Assembly: GCA_021787595.1 (NCBI GenBank)
Contig: JAJYLQ010000008.1
Location: 84,395 to 148,394, forward strand
DNA from: Chloroflexota bacterium
GTDB taxonomy: Bacteria > Chloroflexota > Anaerolineae > Anaerolineales > Villigracilaceae
Direction: 5' to 3'
Length of the DNA stretch: 64,000 nucleotides
A program made the translations under genes and the position numbers. This document shows, piece by piece, positions 16,839-26,221 of this stretch (positions within the stretch are counted from its first letter, which is position 1; each line of letters starts with the position of its first letter). The notes beneath the pieces were generated by a model. That model was not told where the DNA came from. It searched no databases and worked only from the letters and a program-made list of their open reading frames with translations.

Positions 16839-17710
16839 TCTCAGTCCACCCTCCGGCGCTCAAGGCTGGTCAGCGAATCCGCCCGGCGGTCCACACGGAT
16901 TATCAACAAATTTCCGACCTGATCTTTTTCGAGGGACACGTTCATCGTCACCTCGATTGGCGCACGCCCCTCGAGTGGCTGGGATATTCACCGTATTGGG
17001 TGCTCGAAGAAGATGGACGCGTCGTGGCTGCGCTGGCCTGTCCGCCGGACCCGGAAGCAATTGCCTGGCTCCGGCTTTTTGTCCATGCCTCGCATCTTTC
17101 CGGACTCGAAGCCTGGTCGCCGTTATGGACGGCGGCGTGCAGCGAACTGACCCAACACGGCCGTGTCATTGTGGCGGCCATTGCCATGGAACGCTGGATG
17201 GATTCGCTTTTGATCGAAAGCGGATTTGCCCTGGCACATCACATTGTTTTGCTCGAATGGAATGACCAGCCTGTAACGCGTTATTCGATTCCCGCCGGTT
17301 TTAGCATCCGAAGCATGAAGTTCGATGATCTGCCGCGCGTCGTCGAAGTGGACGCGGCGGCCTTTGATTCACTTTGGCGAAATTCATTGCCAGCGCTGAG
17401 CAAGGCATTTTCGCAGGCGGTTTATGCTTCGGTCGTGGAAAACGCGTCGGGCATGGTCGGGTACCAGCTGGCGACGTGGAGTCCGCTTGGGGCGCACCTC
17501 GCCCGGCTTGCCGTCCGGCCTGAGGCGCAGGGTCTGGGCATCGGCGCAGTACTGGTCAATGACCTGATCGTCCGAATGCAAAACGGAGGCGCGACTCACA
17601 TCACCGTCAACACGCAGGGAAACAACACTGTCTCGCTGGCCTTATATCAAAAGCTCGGCTTTCGCCGCACGGGAGAGCAATACCCGGTTTATTCGGTTCA
17701 GGTGGAGTGA
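16835..17710 (+). CDS. GNAT-family N-acetyltransferase
   Basis: 291 residues. The C-terminal half is a full GNAT domain: LARLAVRPEAQGLGIGAVLVNDL is the acetyl-CoA pyrophosphate-binding motif A, and NTVSLALYQKLGFRRTGEQYPVY is motif B. The N-terminal half (about 10-140) looks like a second, degenerate GNAT domain lacking a clear Q/RxxGxG/A loop. Substrate unknown. It overlaps the genes on both sides (four bases before, four after). Confidence 0.82.
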   Translation: MISVHPPALKAGQRIRPAVHTDYQQISDLIFFEGHVHRHLDWRTPLEWLGYSPYWVLEEDGRVVAALACPPDPEAIAWLRLFVHASHLSGLEAWSPLWTAACSELTQHGRVIVAAIAMERWMDSLLIESGFALAHHIVLLEWNDQPVTRYSIPAGFSIRSMKFDDLPRVVEVDAAAFDSLWRNSLPALSKAFSQAVYASVVENASGMVGYQLATWSPLGAHLARLAVRPEAQGLGIGAVLVNDLIVRMQNGGATHITVNTQGNNTVSLALYQKLGFRRTGEQYPVYSVQVE

Positions 17711-18339
17711 ACGTGACTCAACGGGATGACGCGGTGATTGTCAATACATTGGTGAGGCAGGCGCTGGTTTCAGCGCAGGAAGTCATGGGCGAAAATGGTT
17801 TGAATGCGGTCCTGCGCTCGAGCGGCCTGGAACGTTTTGTGGGGAACTTTCCGCCGGACGATTTGAATCCTTCAATTCAAGCCAGCCAATACGCCCGGTT
17901 CAACCAAGCCATCGAAGATTTTTACGGCCGCGGCGGACGCGGCATGTTGAGGCGCATCGGCAAGGCTTCGTTCCAATATGCGGTGCGCGAGCAGGCCGCT
18001 TTGCTGGGCATTGCAGGCGCGGCATTGAAGCTGCTGCCGGAAAAACAGCGCATCAAATTTATTTTGAACAGCATGGTCGGCGCGCTCAAGAAAACCAACG
18101 CGCAGGTGGAAGCATGGGTGGATGAAAGCGGCGGCAAAATTGCATATCTCGAGTCGACTTGCGCGATCTGCCACGGGCGCAAAAGTGCGGGACCGATTTG
18201 CCATCTCTACGTTGGTTCGATTGGCGAGGCGGTGCAATGGGCAGCCGGCAGGCCGCACGAAATCATCGAGACGCATTGCATGGCAAAAGGCGATCCTTAT
18301 TGCCGCTTTGAAGTCGGCGAGGCAACAGCCGGTGAATGA
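17707..18339 (+). CDS. V4R-domain protein (first of tandem pair)
   Basis: 210 residues. The first half is helical with FYGRGGRGMLRRIGKASF. The C-terminal half carries conserved cysteines in STCAICHGRKSAGPICHLYVG and HCMAKGDPYCRFEVG, the pattern of the 4-vinyl-reductase (V4R) small-molecule-binding domain. V4R proteins bind hydrocarbon-like ligands or haem-related compounds and may sense or transfer them. The start is GTG 17707, inside the upstream stop region. The next gene is a diverged copy. Confidence 0.72.
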   Translation: MNVTQRDDAVIVNTLVRQALVSAQEVMGENGLNAVLRSSGLERFVGNFPPDDLNPSIQASQYARFNQAIEDFYGRGGRGMLRRIGKASFQYAVREQAALLGIAGAALKLLPEKQRIKFILNSMVGALKKTNAQVEAWVDESGGKIAYLESTCAICHGRKSAGPICHLYVGSIGEAVQWAAGRPHEIIETHCMAKGDPYCRFEVGEATAGE

Positions 18340-18943
18340 GGCTTTTGTTCCATCCCGTTTTCTGCTCGTGTTCGTCGAAACCCTTTCGGCAGATATTGGA
18401 CGGCGAAATTTGACCGCGGTGCTGGAAAAGGATGGCCTGCCAACCGATTGGACCGATCCTGCTCATTTATCTTCGCTGGATGAAGAACATTCCGCCGAAG
18501 TCTATGCCGGACTGCAATCGGCTTTGCGGACTTATTACGGGCGCGGCGCCCGCGGGACTCTCATCCGCATCGGGAGCAAGATGTGGAATCGTTTGCTGAA
18601 CGATGCCGCTTTTGGCGCGAAGGCGCAAGCCGCGCTGGTGCATGGACTTCCCATGCCTGCGCGGCACAAACCTGCGCTCGAACTTCTCGCCGGCTTGATG
18701 AGCGCTCGAAAGGGAGACGTTACTGTCCATACCCTCGACCTGGATTTTTTGCTGGCGGATCACGCAAGCCCGGCAACTTTGGGCCAGAAAGATTCCACTT
18801 CGATTTGTTATGTCACACTTGGATTGATCCGTGAGGCGCTTTATTGGGCGGCGGGGAAGGAGTACGATATCGAAGAAACATCCTGCCGCGCGGCAGGCGC
18901 CCGCGATTGCGAATTCAAAATCACTGTGGGAGGTTCATCATGA
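18332..18943 (+). CDS. V4R-domain protein (second of tandem pair)
   Basis: 203 residues, colinear with the preceding protein: YYGRGARGTLIRIGSKMW parallels its FYGRGGRGMLRRIG, and the end EETSCRAAGARDCEFKITVG keeps the paired cysteines. The first cysteine cluster is reduced to one Cys (SICYVTLGLIREALYWAAG), so the two copies may bind different ligands. The GTG 18332 start overlaps the upstream gene by eight bases and its stop overlaps the next ATG by four. Confidence 0.7.
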   Translation: MNEAFVPSRFLLVFVETLSADIGRRNLTAVLEKDGLPTDWTDPAHLSSLDEEHSAEVYAGLQSALRTYYGRGARGTLIRIGSKMWNRLLNDAAFGAKAQAALVHGLPMPARHKPALELLAGLMSARKGDVTVHTLDLDFLLADHASPATLGQKDSTSICYVTLGLIREALYWAAGKEYDIEETSCRAAGARDCEFKITVGGSS

Positions 18944-19776
18944 AAACGTTCGAGTCTGGCTGGCAGAGCCGGGATGGCATAAAGTTCCATGTGCTTGGCT
19001 GGGAGCCGGATACAAAACCCAGGGCTGTCGTTTGCCTTGTTCATGGACACGGCGAACATGTGGGACGCTTTGCCCGCGTGGGAGAAGCTTTTACCAAAGC
19101 GGGTTATGTTCTTGCCGGCTTTGATGCGCGCGGACATGGAAAGTCCGGCGGCCAGCGCGGTCACACGCCGTCCTACGATGCCTTGATGGATGACATTGCC
19201 GATTTCCTGGGGCAAATGGATGCGCGTTATCCCGGCTTGCCGCGATTTTTGTACGGTCACAGCATGGGCGGGAATGAGGTGATCAATTATGCGCTGCGCC
19301 GCAAACCGGATTTGCCCGGCGTGATTGCCACCGGCCCGTGGCTGAAGCTGGCGTTCGAGCCGCCTGCCATGCAGGTCACGCTGGGACGCATGATGAACAA
19401 CATCGCACCGGGATTTACGCAAAAGTCCGGGTTGGAAACGGCCGCGCTTTCGCATGATCCAAATGTTGTGAAGGCCTACGAGGCTGATCCGCTGGTGCAT
19501 GATAAGATCTCGGCGCGGCTTTTCGTCGCGATGTATGAATCCGGATCGTGGGCGTTGGACCATGCCGCGGAGTTTCCGCTTCCTCTTTTGTTGATGCACG
19601 GCACAGCGGACCGCCTGACCTCGGCCGAGGCGAGCCGCCAGTTTGCAGAGCGCGGCGGAAGGAATGTCACGTGGCGTGCGTGGGACGGCCTTTATCACGA
19701 AATCCATAACGAGCCGGAAAAGGCCGAAGTCCTCAAAGTGATGATTGACTGGATGAATGCGCGATTGAAAAAGTAA
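18940..19776 (+). CDS. Alpha/beta hydrolase, monoacylglycerol lipase-like
   Basis: 278 residues. The oxyanion-loop motif is VHGHGEH near residue 32, the nucleophile elbow GHSMGG near 108, the catalytic Asp probably in HGTADRLT, and the His in LYHEIHNEPE. DARGHGKSGGQRGHTPSY is characteristic of the serine aminopeptidase S33/monoglyceride lipase group. It closes the overlapping gene run that starts at the TPR gene. Confidence 0.87.
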   Translation: MKTFESGWQSRDGIKFHVLGWEPDTKPRAVVCLVHGHGEHVGRFARVGEAFTKAGYVLAGFDARGHGKSGGQRGHTPSYDALMDDIADFLGQMDARYPGLPRFLYGHSMGGNEVINYALRRKPDLPGVIATGPWLKLAFEPPAMQVTLGRMMNNIAPGFTQKSGLETAALSHDPNVVKAYEADPLVHDKISARLFVAMYESGSWALDHAAEFPLPLLLMHGTADRLTSAEASRQFAERGGRNVTWRAWDGLYHEIHNEPEKAEVLKVMIDWMNARLKK

Positions 19777-19827
19777 AGCCCTGCATCCCGCTTCCAAATT
19801 ACAGATAAAACACAACAAGGAGATTCG

Positions 19828-20625
19828 ATGAGCAAAAAAGACCGGGAAGGCACGAGCAAGCGCCAGGAATTCCGTGAGAAACGCCGGCGCGCCGAACAAC
19901 GCAACCGCCTGATTTGGATCGGCTTGATTATCGCCGGCGCGCTGCTGGTGGCGTTCTTTTTGATCTACCCGCAGATCAAACCGATCGCGGCGATCCAGCC
20001 TGCGGCAGCGGAGACGCGTCCCAGTGTGAATCGCAATTCGACGGGCGACCCGAACGCGCCCGTCAAGCTGGGGGAATTCTCCGATTTTCAATGTCCATAC
20101 TGCAAACAATTCTGGCAGACGACCGAGCCGCAGATTATTGCGGCTTACGTCAAAACGGGCAAAGTGTATTATACCGATCATTCGGCGGGCAACTTTATTA
20201 GCGATAATGCCAACAAGGCGAACGGCGGGAACGACACCGAATCGCAGGATTCGGCGACGGCGGCCCTTTGCGCTGCGGACCAAAACAAATACTGGCAGAT
20301 GCACGATGCGCTCTTCACCAACGTGCTTGGCGAGGCGGATGGAATCTCCTTTACGGCGCGCCGTCTGCAGGCCATTGCCCAAAGCATCGGGCTGGATATG
20401 AACGCCTATAATTCCTGCTTCGACAGCCATAAATATTTGAGCCAGGTCAATCAGGATTTGAAGGATGCAGAAGCCGCAGGTATGCAGGGCACGCCTTTCT
20501 TTGTTATCAGCTATATTCCCAAAGGCCAGACGCAGCCGGTCACGACCACGCTGGATGGTGCGCAGCCGTTCAGCGCCTTCCAGCAGGCATTCGACAAGGC
20601 TTTGAGCGCGGCGGGCGCACGATAA
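19828..20625 (+). CDS. Membrane-anchored DsbA-like thioredoxin-fold protein (copy 1)
   Basis: 265 residues. A basic N-terminus (KDREGTSKRQEFREKRRRAE) precedes one membrane helix (LIWIGLIIAGALLVAFFLIY), so the catalytic domain lies outside. The active site CPYC is in SDFQCPYCKQF near residues 89-92, and a cis-Pro loop in GMQGTPFFVIS. GDPNAPVKLGEFSDFQ is typical of DsbA/BdbD relatives. It probably forms or moves disulfides in exported proteins. A near-identical paralogue follows 249 bases downstream. Confidence 0.88.
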   Translation: MSKKDREGTSKRQEFREKRRRAEQRNRLIWIGLIIAGALLVAFFLIYPQIKPIAAIQPAAAETRPSVNRNSTGDPNAPVKLGEFSDFQCPYCKQFWQTTEPQIIAAYVKTGKVYYTDHSAGNFISDNANKANGGNDTESQDSATAALCAADQNKYWQMHDALFTNVLGEADGISFTARRLQAIAQSIGLDMNAYNSCFDSHKYLSQVNQDLKDAEAAGMQGTPFFVISYIPKGQTQPVTTTLDGAQPFSAFQQAFDKALSAAGAR

Positions 20626-20643
20626 AATACAGGGTTCAAGTCG

Positions 20644-20673
20644 AAAGGATGCAGACTTTTCTGCATCCTTTTT
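20644..20673 (+). terminator. Rho-independent terminator after DsbA-like copy 1
   Basis: AAAGGATGCAGA (20644-20655) and TCTGCATCCTTT (20660-20671) form a perfect 12-bp stem with a 4-base loop, ending in a T-run. Confidence 0.88.
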
Positions 20674-20874
20674 GATTCGACCTCATATAAAAAGAACATA
20701 AGACTTTATATTATGTTCTGGACAAAAGGTCTCGAACATGGGAAAATCTCCCGCCAAGACCCAAACATTGGACCTCTTGCATAAGTGCTCTCGCTGCCGT
20801 CCCCGGCGGCGAGGATGCCGCCTCGAGCCGAGCGATTTATCGACTTTTGCAAGAAGTCTATTATGAGGTGACGA

Positions 20875-21672
20875 ATGAGCAAAAAAGACCGGGAAGGTAT
20901 GAGCAAACGTCAGGAGTTCCGTGAGAAACGACGGCGCGCTGAACAGCGCAGTCGTTTGGTTTGGATCGGGTTGATCATCATTGGAGCAGTGCTGGCCGCG
21001 TTGTTTTTGGTTTATCCGCAGCTCAAACCCGTTGCCGCGATACAATCTGCGACACCGGAGGCGCGTCCGAATGTGAACCGCAATTCCACGGGTGACCCGA
21101 ACGCGCCCGTCAAACTGGTGGAGTTCTCTGATTTCCAATGTCCCTATTGCAGGCAGTATTGGCAGGATACCGAGGCGCAGGTTATTGATGCTTACGTCAA
21201 AACGGGCAAGGTGTTTTACACCGATCGTTCTGCAGGCAATTGGGTGAGCGGCAATATTGCCGCCAGCCAAGGCGGGACAGCCAGCACCGAGTCGCAGGAT
21301 TCAGCCATGGCGGCGTATTGCGCCGCCGACCAGAACAAATACTGGCAAATGCACGACGCGCTCTTTACCAATGTGATCGGCGAAGATGCCGGGTCGTTCG
21401 CGCCGCGGCGCTTGCAGGCGATTGCCCAGAGCATCGGCCTGGATATGAACGCCTATAATTCCTGTTTCAACAGCCAGAAATATTTGAACCAGGTGAATCA
21501 GGATTTCCAGGACGCACAGGCGGCGAAGATCACCGGCACGCCGTTCTTTGTCGTCACGTACACGCCCAAAGGCCAAACCCAGCCCGTCACGACCACGCTG
21601 GACGGTGCGCAGCCGTTCAGCGCTTTCCAAACGGCGCTCGATCAGGCTTTGAAAGCAGCGGGCGCGCAATAA
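20875..21672 (+). CDS. Membrane-anchored DsbA-like thioredoxin-fold protein (copy 2)
   Basis: 265 residues, the same length as copy 1 and close to it throughout, including the basic N-terminus, the anchor helix and the region around the active site (CPYCRQY here, CPYCKQF there). The main differences are the stretch after SAGNW (VSGNIAASQGGTASTESQDS) and scattered changes. A second active-site neighbour change (K to R, F to Y) could shift the redox partner. It arose by tandem duplication but has its own upstream region and terminator. Confidence 0.88.
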   Translation: MSKKDREGMSKRQEFREKRRRAEQRSRLVWIGLIIIGAVLAALFLVYPQLKPVAAIQSATPEARPNVNRNSTGDPNAPVKLVEFSDFQCPYCRQYWQDTEAQVIDAYVKTGKVFYTDRSAGNWVSGNIAASQGGTASTESQDSAMAAYCAADQNKYWQMHDALFTNVIGEDAGSFAPRRLQAIAQSIGLDMNAYNSCFNSQKYLNQVNQDFQDAQAAKITGTPFFVVTYTPKGQTQPVTTTLDGAQPFSAFQTALDQALKAAGAQ

Positions 21673-21684
21673 ATTGATTTGATA

Positions 21685-21715
21685 AAAAAAGACGCGGCCC
21701 ATGGCCGCGTCTTTT
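21685..21715. terminator. Bidirectional terminator
   Basis: GACGCGGCC (21691-21699) and GGCCGCGTC (21703-21711) form a perfect 9-bp stem, with an A-run before and TTTT after. It serves the DsbA-like gene and possibly the convergent DUF554 gene. Confidence 0.85.
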
Positions 21716-21872
21716 CGTTTGACAACATGAGTATCGCCAATTTAAATTGGATGCGGATTTGCGCTGATGCAAAATAAAAATCCGCGTCCTCTGCGTTGAA
21801 CGCCCTGCGCCCGCCTGCCCTGCGTTCTCCAGGGTTCAGGGTCCGCGTCCCCCGGATCGCGCGATTCTGAGG

Positions 21873-22598
21873 TCACCTTCCAAACAAAGACAAAATCCAA
21901 ACGATCAACGGCGCGATGACCAGCGCGGGCAGGAAATTTCCGGCGCGGATTTTTTTGATCTCGAGCAGACTGCTGATTGCGAGTCCCATCAGGATGACGC
22001 CGCCTGCGGCGGTCATCTCGTTCATCATGGACTGTGTGACGATCGCGTTCAATTGGGCCGCCAGCAGGCTGATGCCGCCTTGATAAACCAGGATCACCAG
22101 CGACGAGAACAACACGCCCACGCCGAGCGAAGACGAAAAAGCCAGCGACGCGAAACCGTCCAACACGGACTTGACGGCCAGCAATTTGTAATCGCCGGTC
22201 AGTCCGTCCTGGATCGAGCCGAGGATGGCCAGCGGCCCGATGCAAAAGAGCAGGGACGACGTCAGGAATCCGCGCACGAATTTGCTCGAAACATTTTCGC
22301 CTGCCGATTCTGACAAATCGTCGCTTTTTGAAAACCGTTTCTCGAGCATTTGCCCAAGCGATTGCAGGCGATCTTCGATCTTCCACCACTCGCCCAGCAA
22401 CGCGCCGATCAAAAGCGCGCCCAAAACGATCAGCGAGTTTTCTGTCTTGAGGAACATCTGGATGCCGATGGCCGCGGTGAATAATCCCATGCCCGCCACG
22501 ACGGTGGCTTTCAAGCGTTCGGGCACGCGCGCCCCGAAGATCAATCCCAATGTTCCTCCAAGCAATATGGTTCCAATATTGAGAAAAGTGCCGGTCAC
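21873..22598 (-). CDS. DUF554 family membrane protein
   Basis: 241 residues with six to seven membrane helices. The start TGTFLNIGTILLGGTLGLIFG and the GMGLFTAAIGIQM segment are typical of DUF554 (YdfK/YqgA-like, possible transporters). A charged loop at about 85-115 (EDRLQSLGQMLEKRFSKSD) separates two helical halves. Function is not known. The 280 bases upstream hold an imperfect hairpin near 22695-22722 and no gene. Confidence 0.85.
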   Translation of the reverse strand: MTGTFLNIGTILLGGTLGLIFGARVPERLKATVVAGMGLFTAAIGIQMFLKTENSLIVLGALLIGALLGEWWKIEDRLQSLGQMLEKRFSKSDDLSESAGENVSSKFVRGFLTSSLLFCIGPLAILGSIQDGLTGDYKLLAVKSVLDGFASLAFSSSLGVGVLFSSLVILVYQGGISLLAAQLNAIVTQSMMNEMTAAGGVILMGLAISSLLEIKKIRAGNFLPALVIAPLIVWILSLFGR

Positions 22599-22878
22599 AG
22601 ATTCTCCAAAAATTTATTTTTGCCGCGAACTCCACAAATTCACACGAAGAGGTAAAAAAATTCGGTAATGGTCAAATTGAAGTAATGTTGTCCGTGGCGC
22701 AAGATGCCATCCTGTGCCACGTCACTTATCACAATACCGCTGCCAAAAATTCGCGTAATTTGTGGCAAAGAACTTGATTAATTGAAACATCAAGCTCATG
22801 GCGGCAACTTGGATTAAACACAAAAACCGCAAAGACAGAGAAAGGAACTTTGTGCGCTCCGTGTCTCTGTGGTGAGTT
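22599..22878. other. Intergenic stretch without a recognised gene
   Basis: AT-rich spacer between the DUF554 and adenosyltransferase genes. It has an imperfect hairpin (GTGGCGCAAGATG with ATCCTGTGCCAC, 22695-22722) and, near its end, a GTGTCTCTGTGGTGAG string common in bacterial intergenic repeats. No ORF or promoter stands out. Confidence 0.5.
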
Positions 22879-23418
22879 TCATTCCTTTGCTTTTGTGGTT
22901 TCCTTCCCCGCCGTTTGATTCTCGATCAACTCCAGCACAAACAACAGCGAAGATAGACGATTCAGGTATTGCTGCAAGGCTGGATTGGTAATTTCCTTCG
23001 CATCGAAAAGCTCGACCACGCGCCGTTCCGCACGCCGGACGACCGCGCGTGCCAGCGACAATGCCGCGCCGGAGGCGGTATCCCCCGGTAGGATGAACTC
23101 CTTTGGCATCTCGACGGTTTTGCTCAATGCGTCCGTTTCTTTTTCCAGCCATTCGATGCGCTTTGCATCGAAGTGGAACTGGTTTGCGTTGTCGGGCAAG
23201 GCTCCCACCTCGGCCATGAGCCGGTATAAGTCCCGCTGCGCTTCGAGCAGGAGCGGCCCGCAGCGCGGATCACGCGTCGAGGCGCGCGCCGCGCCCAGCG
23301 CCGCAGATGATTCGTCCAGCGTCCCCAGCGCTTCGATGCGGGCATGATATTTCGCCACGCGTCCTTCGCCGAGCAGTCCGGTCGTGCCGTCATCGCCTTT
23401 GCGGGTGTAGAAAGACAT
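22879..23418 (-). CDS. Cob(I)alamin adenosyltransferase, PduO type
   Basis: 179 residues. The N-terminal YTRKGDDGTTGLL is the ATP-binding signature. LGTLDESSAALGAAR and the helix ARAVVRRAERRVVELF carry the conserved Arg/Glu positions, and NPALQQYLNRLSSLLFVL closes the bundle. It converts cob(I)alamin plus ATP to adenosylcobalamin. An ATTATA (TATAAT on the minus strand, 23425-23430) ends six bases before the ATG, so the transcript may be leaderless. The same bases serve as the -10 of the divergent cyclase gene. Confidence 0.92.
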   Translation of the reverse strand: MSFYTRKGDDGTTGLLGEGRVAKYHARIEALGTLDESSAALGAARASTRDPRCGPLLLEAQRDLYRLMAEVGALPDNANQFHFDAKRIEWLEKETDALSKTVEMPKEFILPGDTASGAALSLARAVVRRAERRVVELFDAKEITNPALQQYLNRLSSLLFVLELIENQTAGKETTKAKE

Positions 23419-23424
23419 GGCTGG

Positions 23425-23446
23425 ATTATAATTTCACCTGAGAGAG
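23425..23446. promoter_or_regulatory. Shared divergent -10 region
   Basis: The bases ATTATAAT (23425-23432) give TATAAT on both strands: plus 23427-23432 toward the cyclase gene and minus 23430-23425 toward the adenosyltransferase. The plus transcript would carry GAGAGAG before ATG 23447; the minus transcript would be leaderless. Confidence 0.5.
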
Positions 23447-26221
23447 ATGCAAACCCCATCTGAACGCGATTGGTTATCACATGCCCCGGTGCTGTTCATC
23501 GCGGCCATTGCCTTATTGATGCTGGCATTGACCCCGTTTTGGGCGGCACAATGGTATCGAACGCCGTTTCTGGGAATGGTGCTGGAGCCGAACAACGTGG
23601 TCAGCCAGCTCAGCGGATCGAATTGGCCGGCGCGCGATAACGGCGTGATCTTTGCCGACCAGCTTTTGACTTTGAACGGTCGGCCCATGCCCGGCGCGGA
23701 CGCAGTGGAATCGTTCCTGCAGCAAAATGGAACGAAGCCGGTGCAGGTTGCGGTTTCGCGCCGTTCTGGCGGGATTTTTCGATTTACGATTACGCCGCTG
23801 GCTCATCCGCCATTCAGCGATTTATTGACGTTCTTCATCATTCCATACCTGGTCAGCCTTGCGTTTTTGGGAATCGGAATCTGGACCTACACATTACGCA
23901 GCGATTTGCGCGCCAGCCGCGTCCTGTTGATGTTTACTTCGGGGCTGAGCATCCTGACCTCCGGGTTCCTCGACATGGATACGACGCGGCATGTGGTCCT
24001 GTTGTGGGCGCTGGCGCTCGGCGTGACCGGCGCAAGCCTGGCGCATCTTTCGCTGGTCTTTCCGCAGCCGATGCGCTTTGTTTCGAAATGGCAGCGCCTG
24101 CGTTTCGTGCCGTGGCTGATTTTCCTCCTGCTTGCGATTCCCACCACCCTGGCCATTGCCCTGCCGCCCGATCCATATTTTTACATTAACACGTGGCAGT
24201 GGGGCTATTTATTCATTACGCTGGCGGTCATTCTTTTCCTCGGCACGTTGATCTATCGCGTCTTCAAAAGCGAGCTTCCGTTCGTCCGGCAGCAAAGCCG
24301 CATCATCATTTTTGGCGCGATCATTGCCTTCATGCCTTCGCTGTATTACATTGCGCCGCTGGCCTTCGGGATCTTTACGCAGTTCTATGCCTGGCTGGTC
24401 TTTCCCGCGCTCGTGATCTTCCCGCTGTCCATCACGTACGCCATTCTCCGTTACCGCCTGCTCGATGTGGATCGCTTTTTCTCGCGGGCGCTGGCTTATG
24501 TCATCGCCATCGGCGCGGCGATGATTGTTTTCTATGGTTTGCTGGCCCTTTTTACCATTATTCTTCAGAAAGTCGTACGGGCCAGCGACCCGCTGGTGAT
24601 CGTCGCGTATCTGATTTTGCTGGTCATTGGTTTCAATCCGCTGCGCGAATTGACCCAGCACGGCATTGACCGCCTCTTCTATCGCTCGCCTGCCGATTAT
24701 CGCCGCGCCCTCTCCAGCCTTTCGCGCAGCCTCGTCATCACGCCCGATCTCACGCAGACCCTTCATACGCTCGAAGAGCAGATCACGCAGGCGCTCTCAC
24801 CGGAGAAGTTCATCATCTATCTTTACAACGATGATCTGGGACAATATTTCCCGAACGCGACAAAGGATGATTCTGCGCCGGCGTATGAAGTCGAAGACCC
24901 GCTGATTCATCTTCTCGCCTCTTCCCGGACGCCGATCTGGATTCCGTCAAACGGGCCTTTGCCGCCGCCTTTGCAGGATTCCGCTGCTTCCCATCAGCGA
25001 TTGATGGGATTCACTTTTGTGCCGCTTCATTATGAAGGGAAGATGATCGGCTTCATGTCGCTTGGCCCGCGCCGTTCCGGCGATCTTTATACAAGCGATG
25101 ACCTCGATTTCCTCGCGGCGGTTGCGGCGCAATCCACGCTGGCATTGGAGAACGCGCGCCTGTTTGCGAATCTGCGCCGCACGCTCGACCAGACGATGGA
25201 AATGAAGAATCTCATGGACGATATTTTTTCGTCCGTGGCGGCGGGAATCATCACAACGGATTTGAAGCGGCGCATCACACTGTTGAATCGCGCCGCGGAA
25301 AACATTCTCGGCGTGCCGGTGAAAAAAGCCATCGGCAAGTCGCTTGCAAAAGCTGTCCCGGTGCTGGGCGAGGAGATGGCGAACGTCGCCGCGAACACGC
25401 TCAAAAAGGGAGAATCGGTTTTCAGCACCGAGCTAAGCCAAAAAGTCCCGGAGCGAGGCGATTTGTATTTGCGATTATCCGTCTCGCCACTGCGCGACGC
25501 GCATCTCAGCACAAAGGGCGCGACGTTCGTCTTCGAAGATTTGACCGAACAGCGCAAGGTCGAGGCCGAGCGCGAGCGCATCCGCCGGACGTTTGGACGC
25601 GTCGTCGCGCCGCGCGTCCGCGACCGGCTGCTGGCCGACCCCGGCAATCTCGAATTGGACGGCGTCAAAAAAGTCGTGACGATTCTCTTTGCCGACTTGA
25701 ACGGCTTCACGCCGTACAGCGAGAAGCACGATCCTGAAACAACATTCAGCGTGCTCAATGAATATCTTTCATTGGCGGCGCAGGCCATTCTCGAACAGGA
25801 AGGCACGCTGGATAAATTCATGGGCGACGCGGTGCTTGCGATCTGGAACAGCCCCGACCAGCAGGAGGATCATGCGCTGCGCGCCGCGTGCGCGGCGTGC
25901 AACATCATCCAGCGTTCGATGGAGGCGCACAAGAGATTCAAAGACCCGGCACAGCACATGGTCTTTCGCATCGGCATTACGACCGGCCCGGCGATTGTCG
26001 GCAACGTGGGCACAGAAGAATTATTTAATTACACAGCCATTGGTGACGTTGTGAATCTTGCACAGCGTTTGCAGGCCTCCGCCGAGCGCGGACAGATTCT
26101 GATTCACAAATCAACCTACGACATTATCGCGGATCGCGTGAAGGCGGTTCCGCTTGCGCCGATCATGGTCAAGGGCCGCGAACAGGCGGCTGAGATTTAC
26201 GAACTCAAAGGGCTGAAATAA
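23447..26221 (+). CDS. Multidomain class III adenylate cyclase
   Basis: 924 residues. One helix at about 15-35, an extracytoplasmic PDZ-like segment (about 45-125), then about seven membrane helices (130-370), a GAF domain (about 430-585), a coiled coil, a PAS domain (about 590-700) and a catalytic cyclase domain (about 735-915). The catalytic metal ligands are in LFADLNGFTPYSE and FMGDAVLAIW; the Lys of DKFMGD and the Asp of NYTAIGDVVNLAQ favour ATP over GTP. It probably turns membrane and cytoplasmic signals into cAMP. The next gene begins directly after its stop. Confidence 0.87.
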   Translation: MQTPSERDWLSHAPVLFIAAIALLMLALTPFWAAQWYRTPFLGMVLEPNNVVSQLSGSNWPARDNGVIFADQLLTLNGRPMPGADAVESFLQQNGTKPVQVAVSRRSGGIFRFTITPLAHPPFSDLLTFFIIPYLVSLAFLGIGIWTYTLRSDLRASRVLLMFTSGLSILTSGFLDMDTTRHVVLLWALALGVTGASLAHLSLVFPQPMRFVSKWQRLRFVPWLIFLLLAIPTTLAIALPPDPYFYINTWQWGYLFITLAVILFLGTLIYRVFKSELPFVRQQSRIIIFGAIIAFMPSLYYIAPLAFGIFTQFYAWLVFPALVIFPLSITYAILRYRLLDVDRFFSRALAYVIAIGAAMIVFYGLLALFTIILQKVVRASDPLVIVAYLILLVIGFNPLRELTQHGIDRLFYRSPADYRRALSSLSRSLVITPDLTQTLHTLEEQITQALSPEKFIIYLYNDDLGQYFPNATKDDSAPAYEVEDPLIHLLASSRTPIWIPSNGPLPPPLQDSAASHQRLMGFTFVPLHYEGKMIGFMSLGPRRSGDLYTSDDLDFLAAVAAQSTLALENARLFANLRRTLDQTMEMKNLMDDIFSSVAAGIITTDLKRRITLLNRAAENILGVPVKKAIGKSLAKAVPVLGEEMANVAANTLKKGESVFSTELSQKVPERGDLYLRLSVSPLRDAHLSTKGATFVFEDLTEQRKVEAERERIRRTFGRVVAPRVRDRLLADPGNLELDGVKKVVTILFADLNGFTPYSEKHDPETTFSVLNEYLSLAAQAILEQEGTLDKFMGDAVLAIWNSPDQQEDHALRAACAACNIIQRSMEAHKRFKDPAQHMVFRIGITTGPAIVGNVGTEELFNYTAIGDVVNLAQRLQASAERGQILIHKSTYDIIADRVKAVPLAPIMVKGREQAAEIYELKGLK

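Noticed and set aside
18841..20430. 529-codon minus-strand frame over the hydrolase and DsbA-like genes
   Set aside because: It covers two well-supported plus-strand genes and the terminator side of neither; no domain is seen in it.
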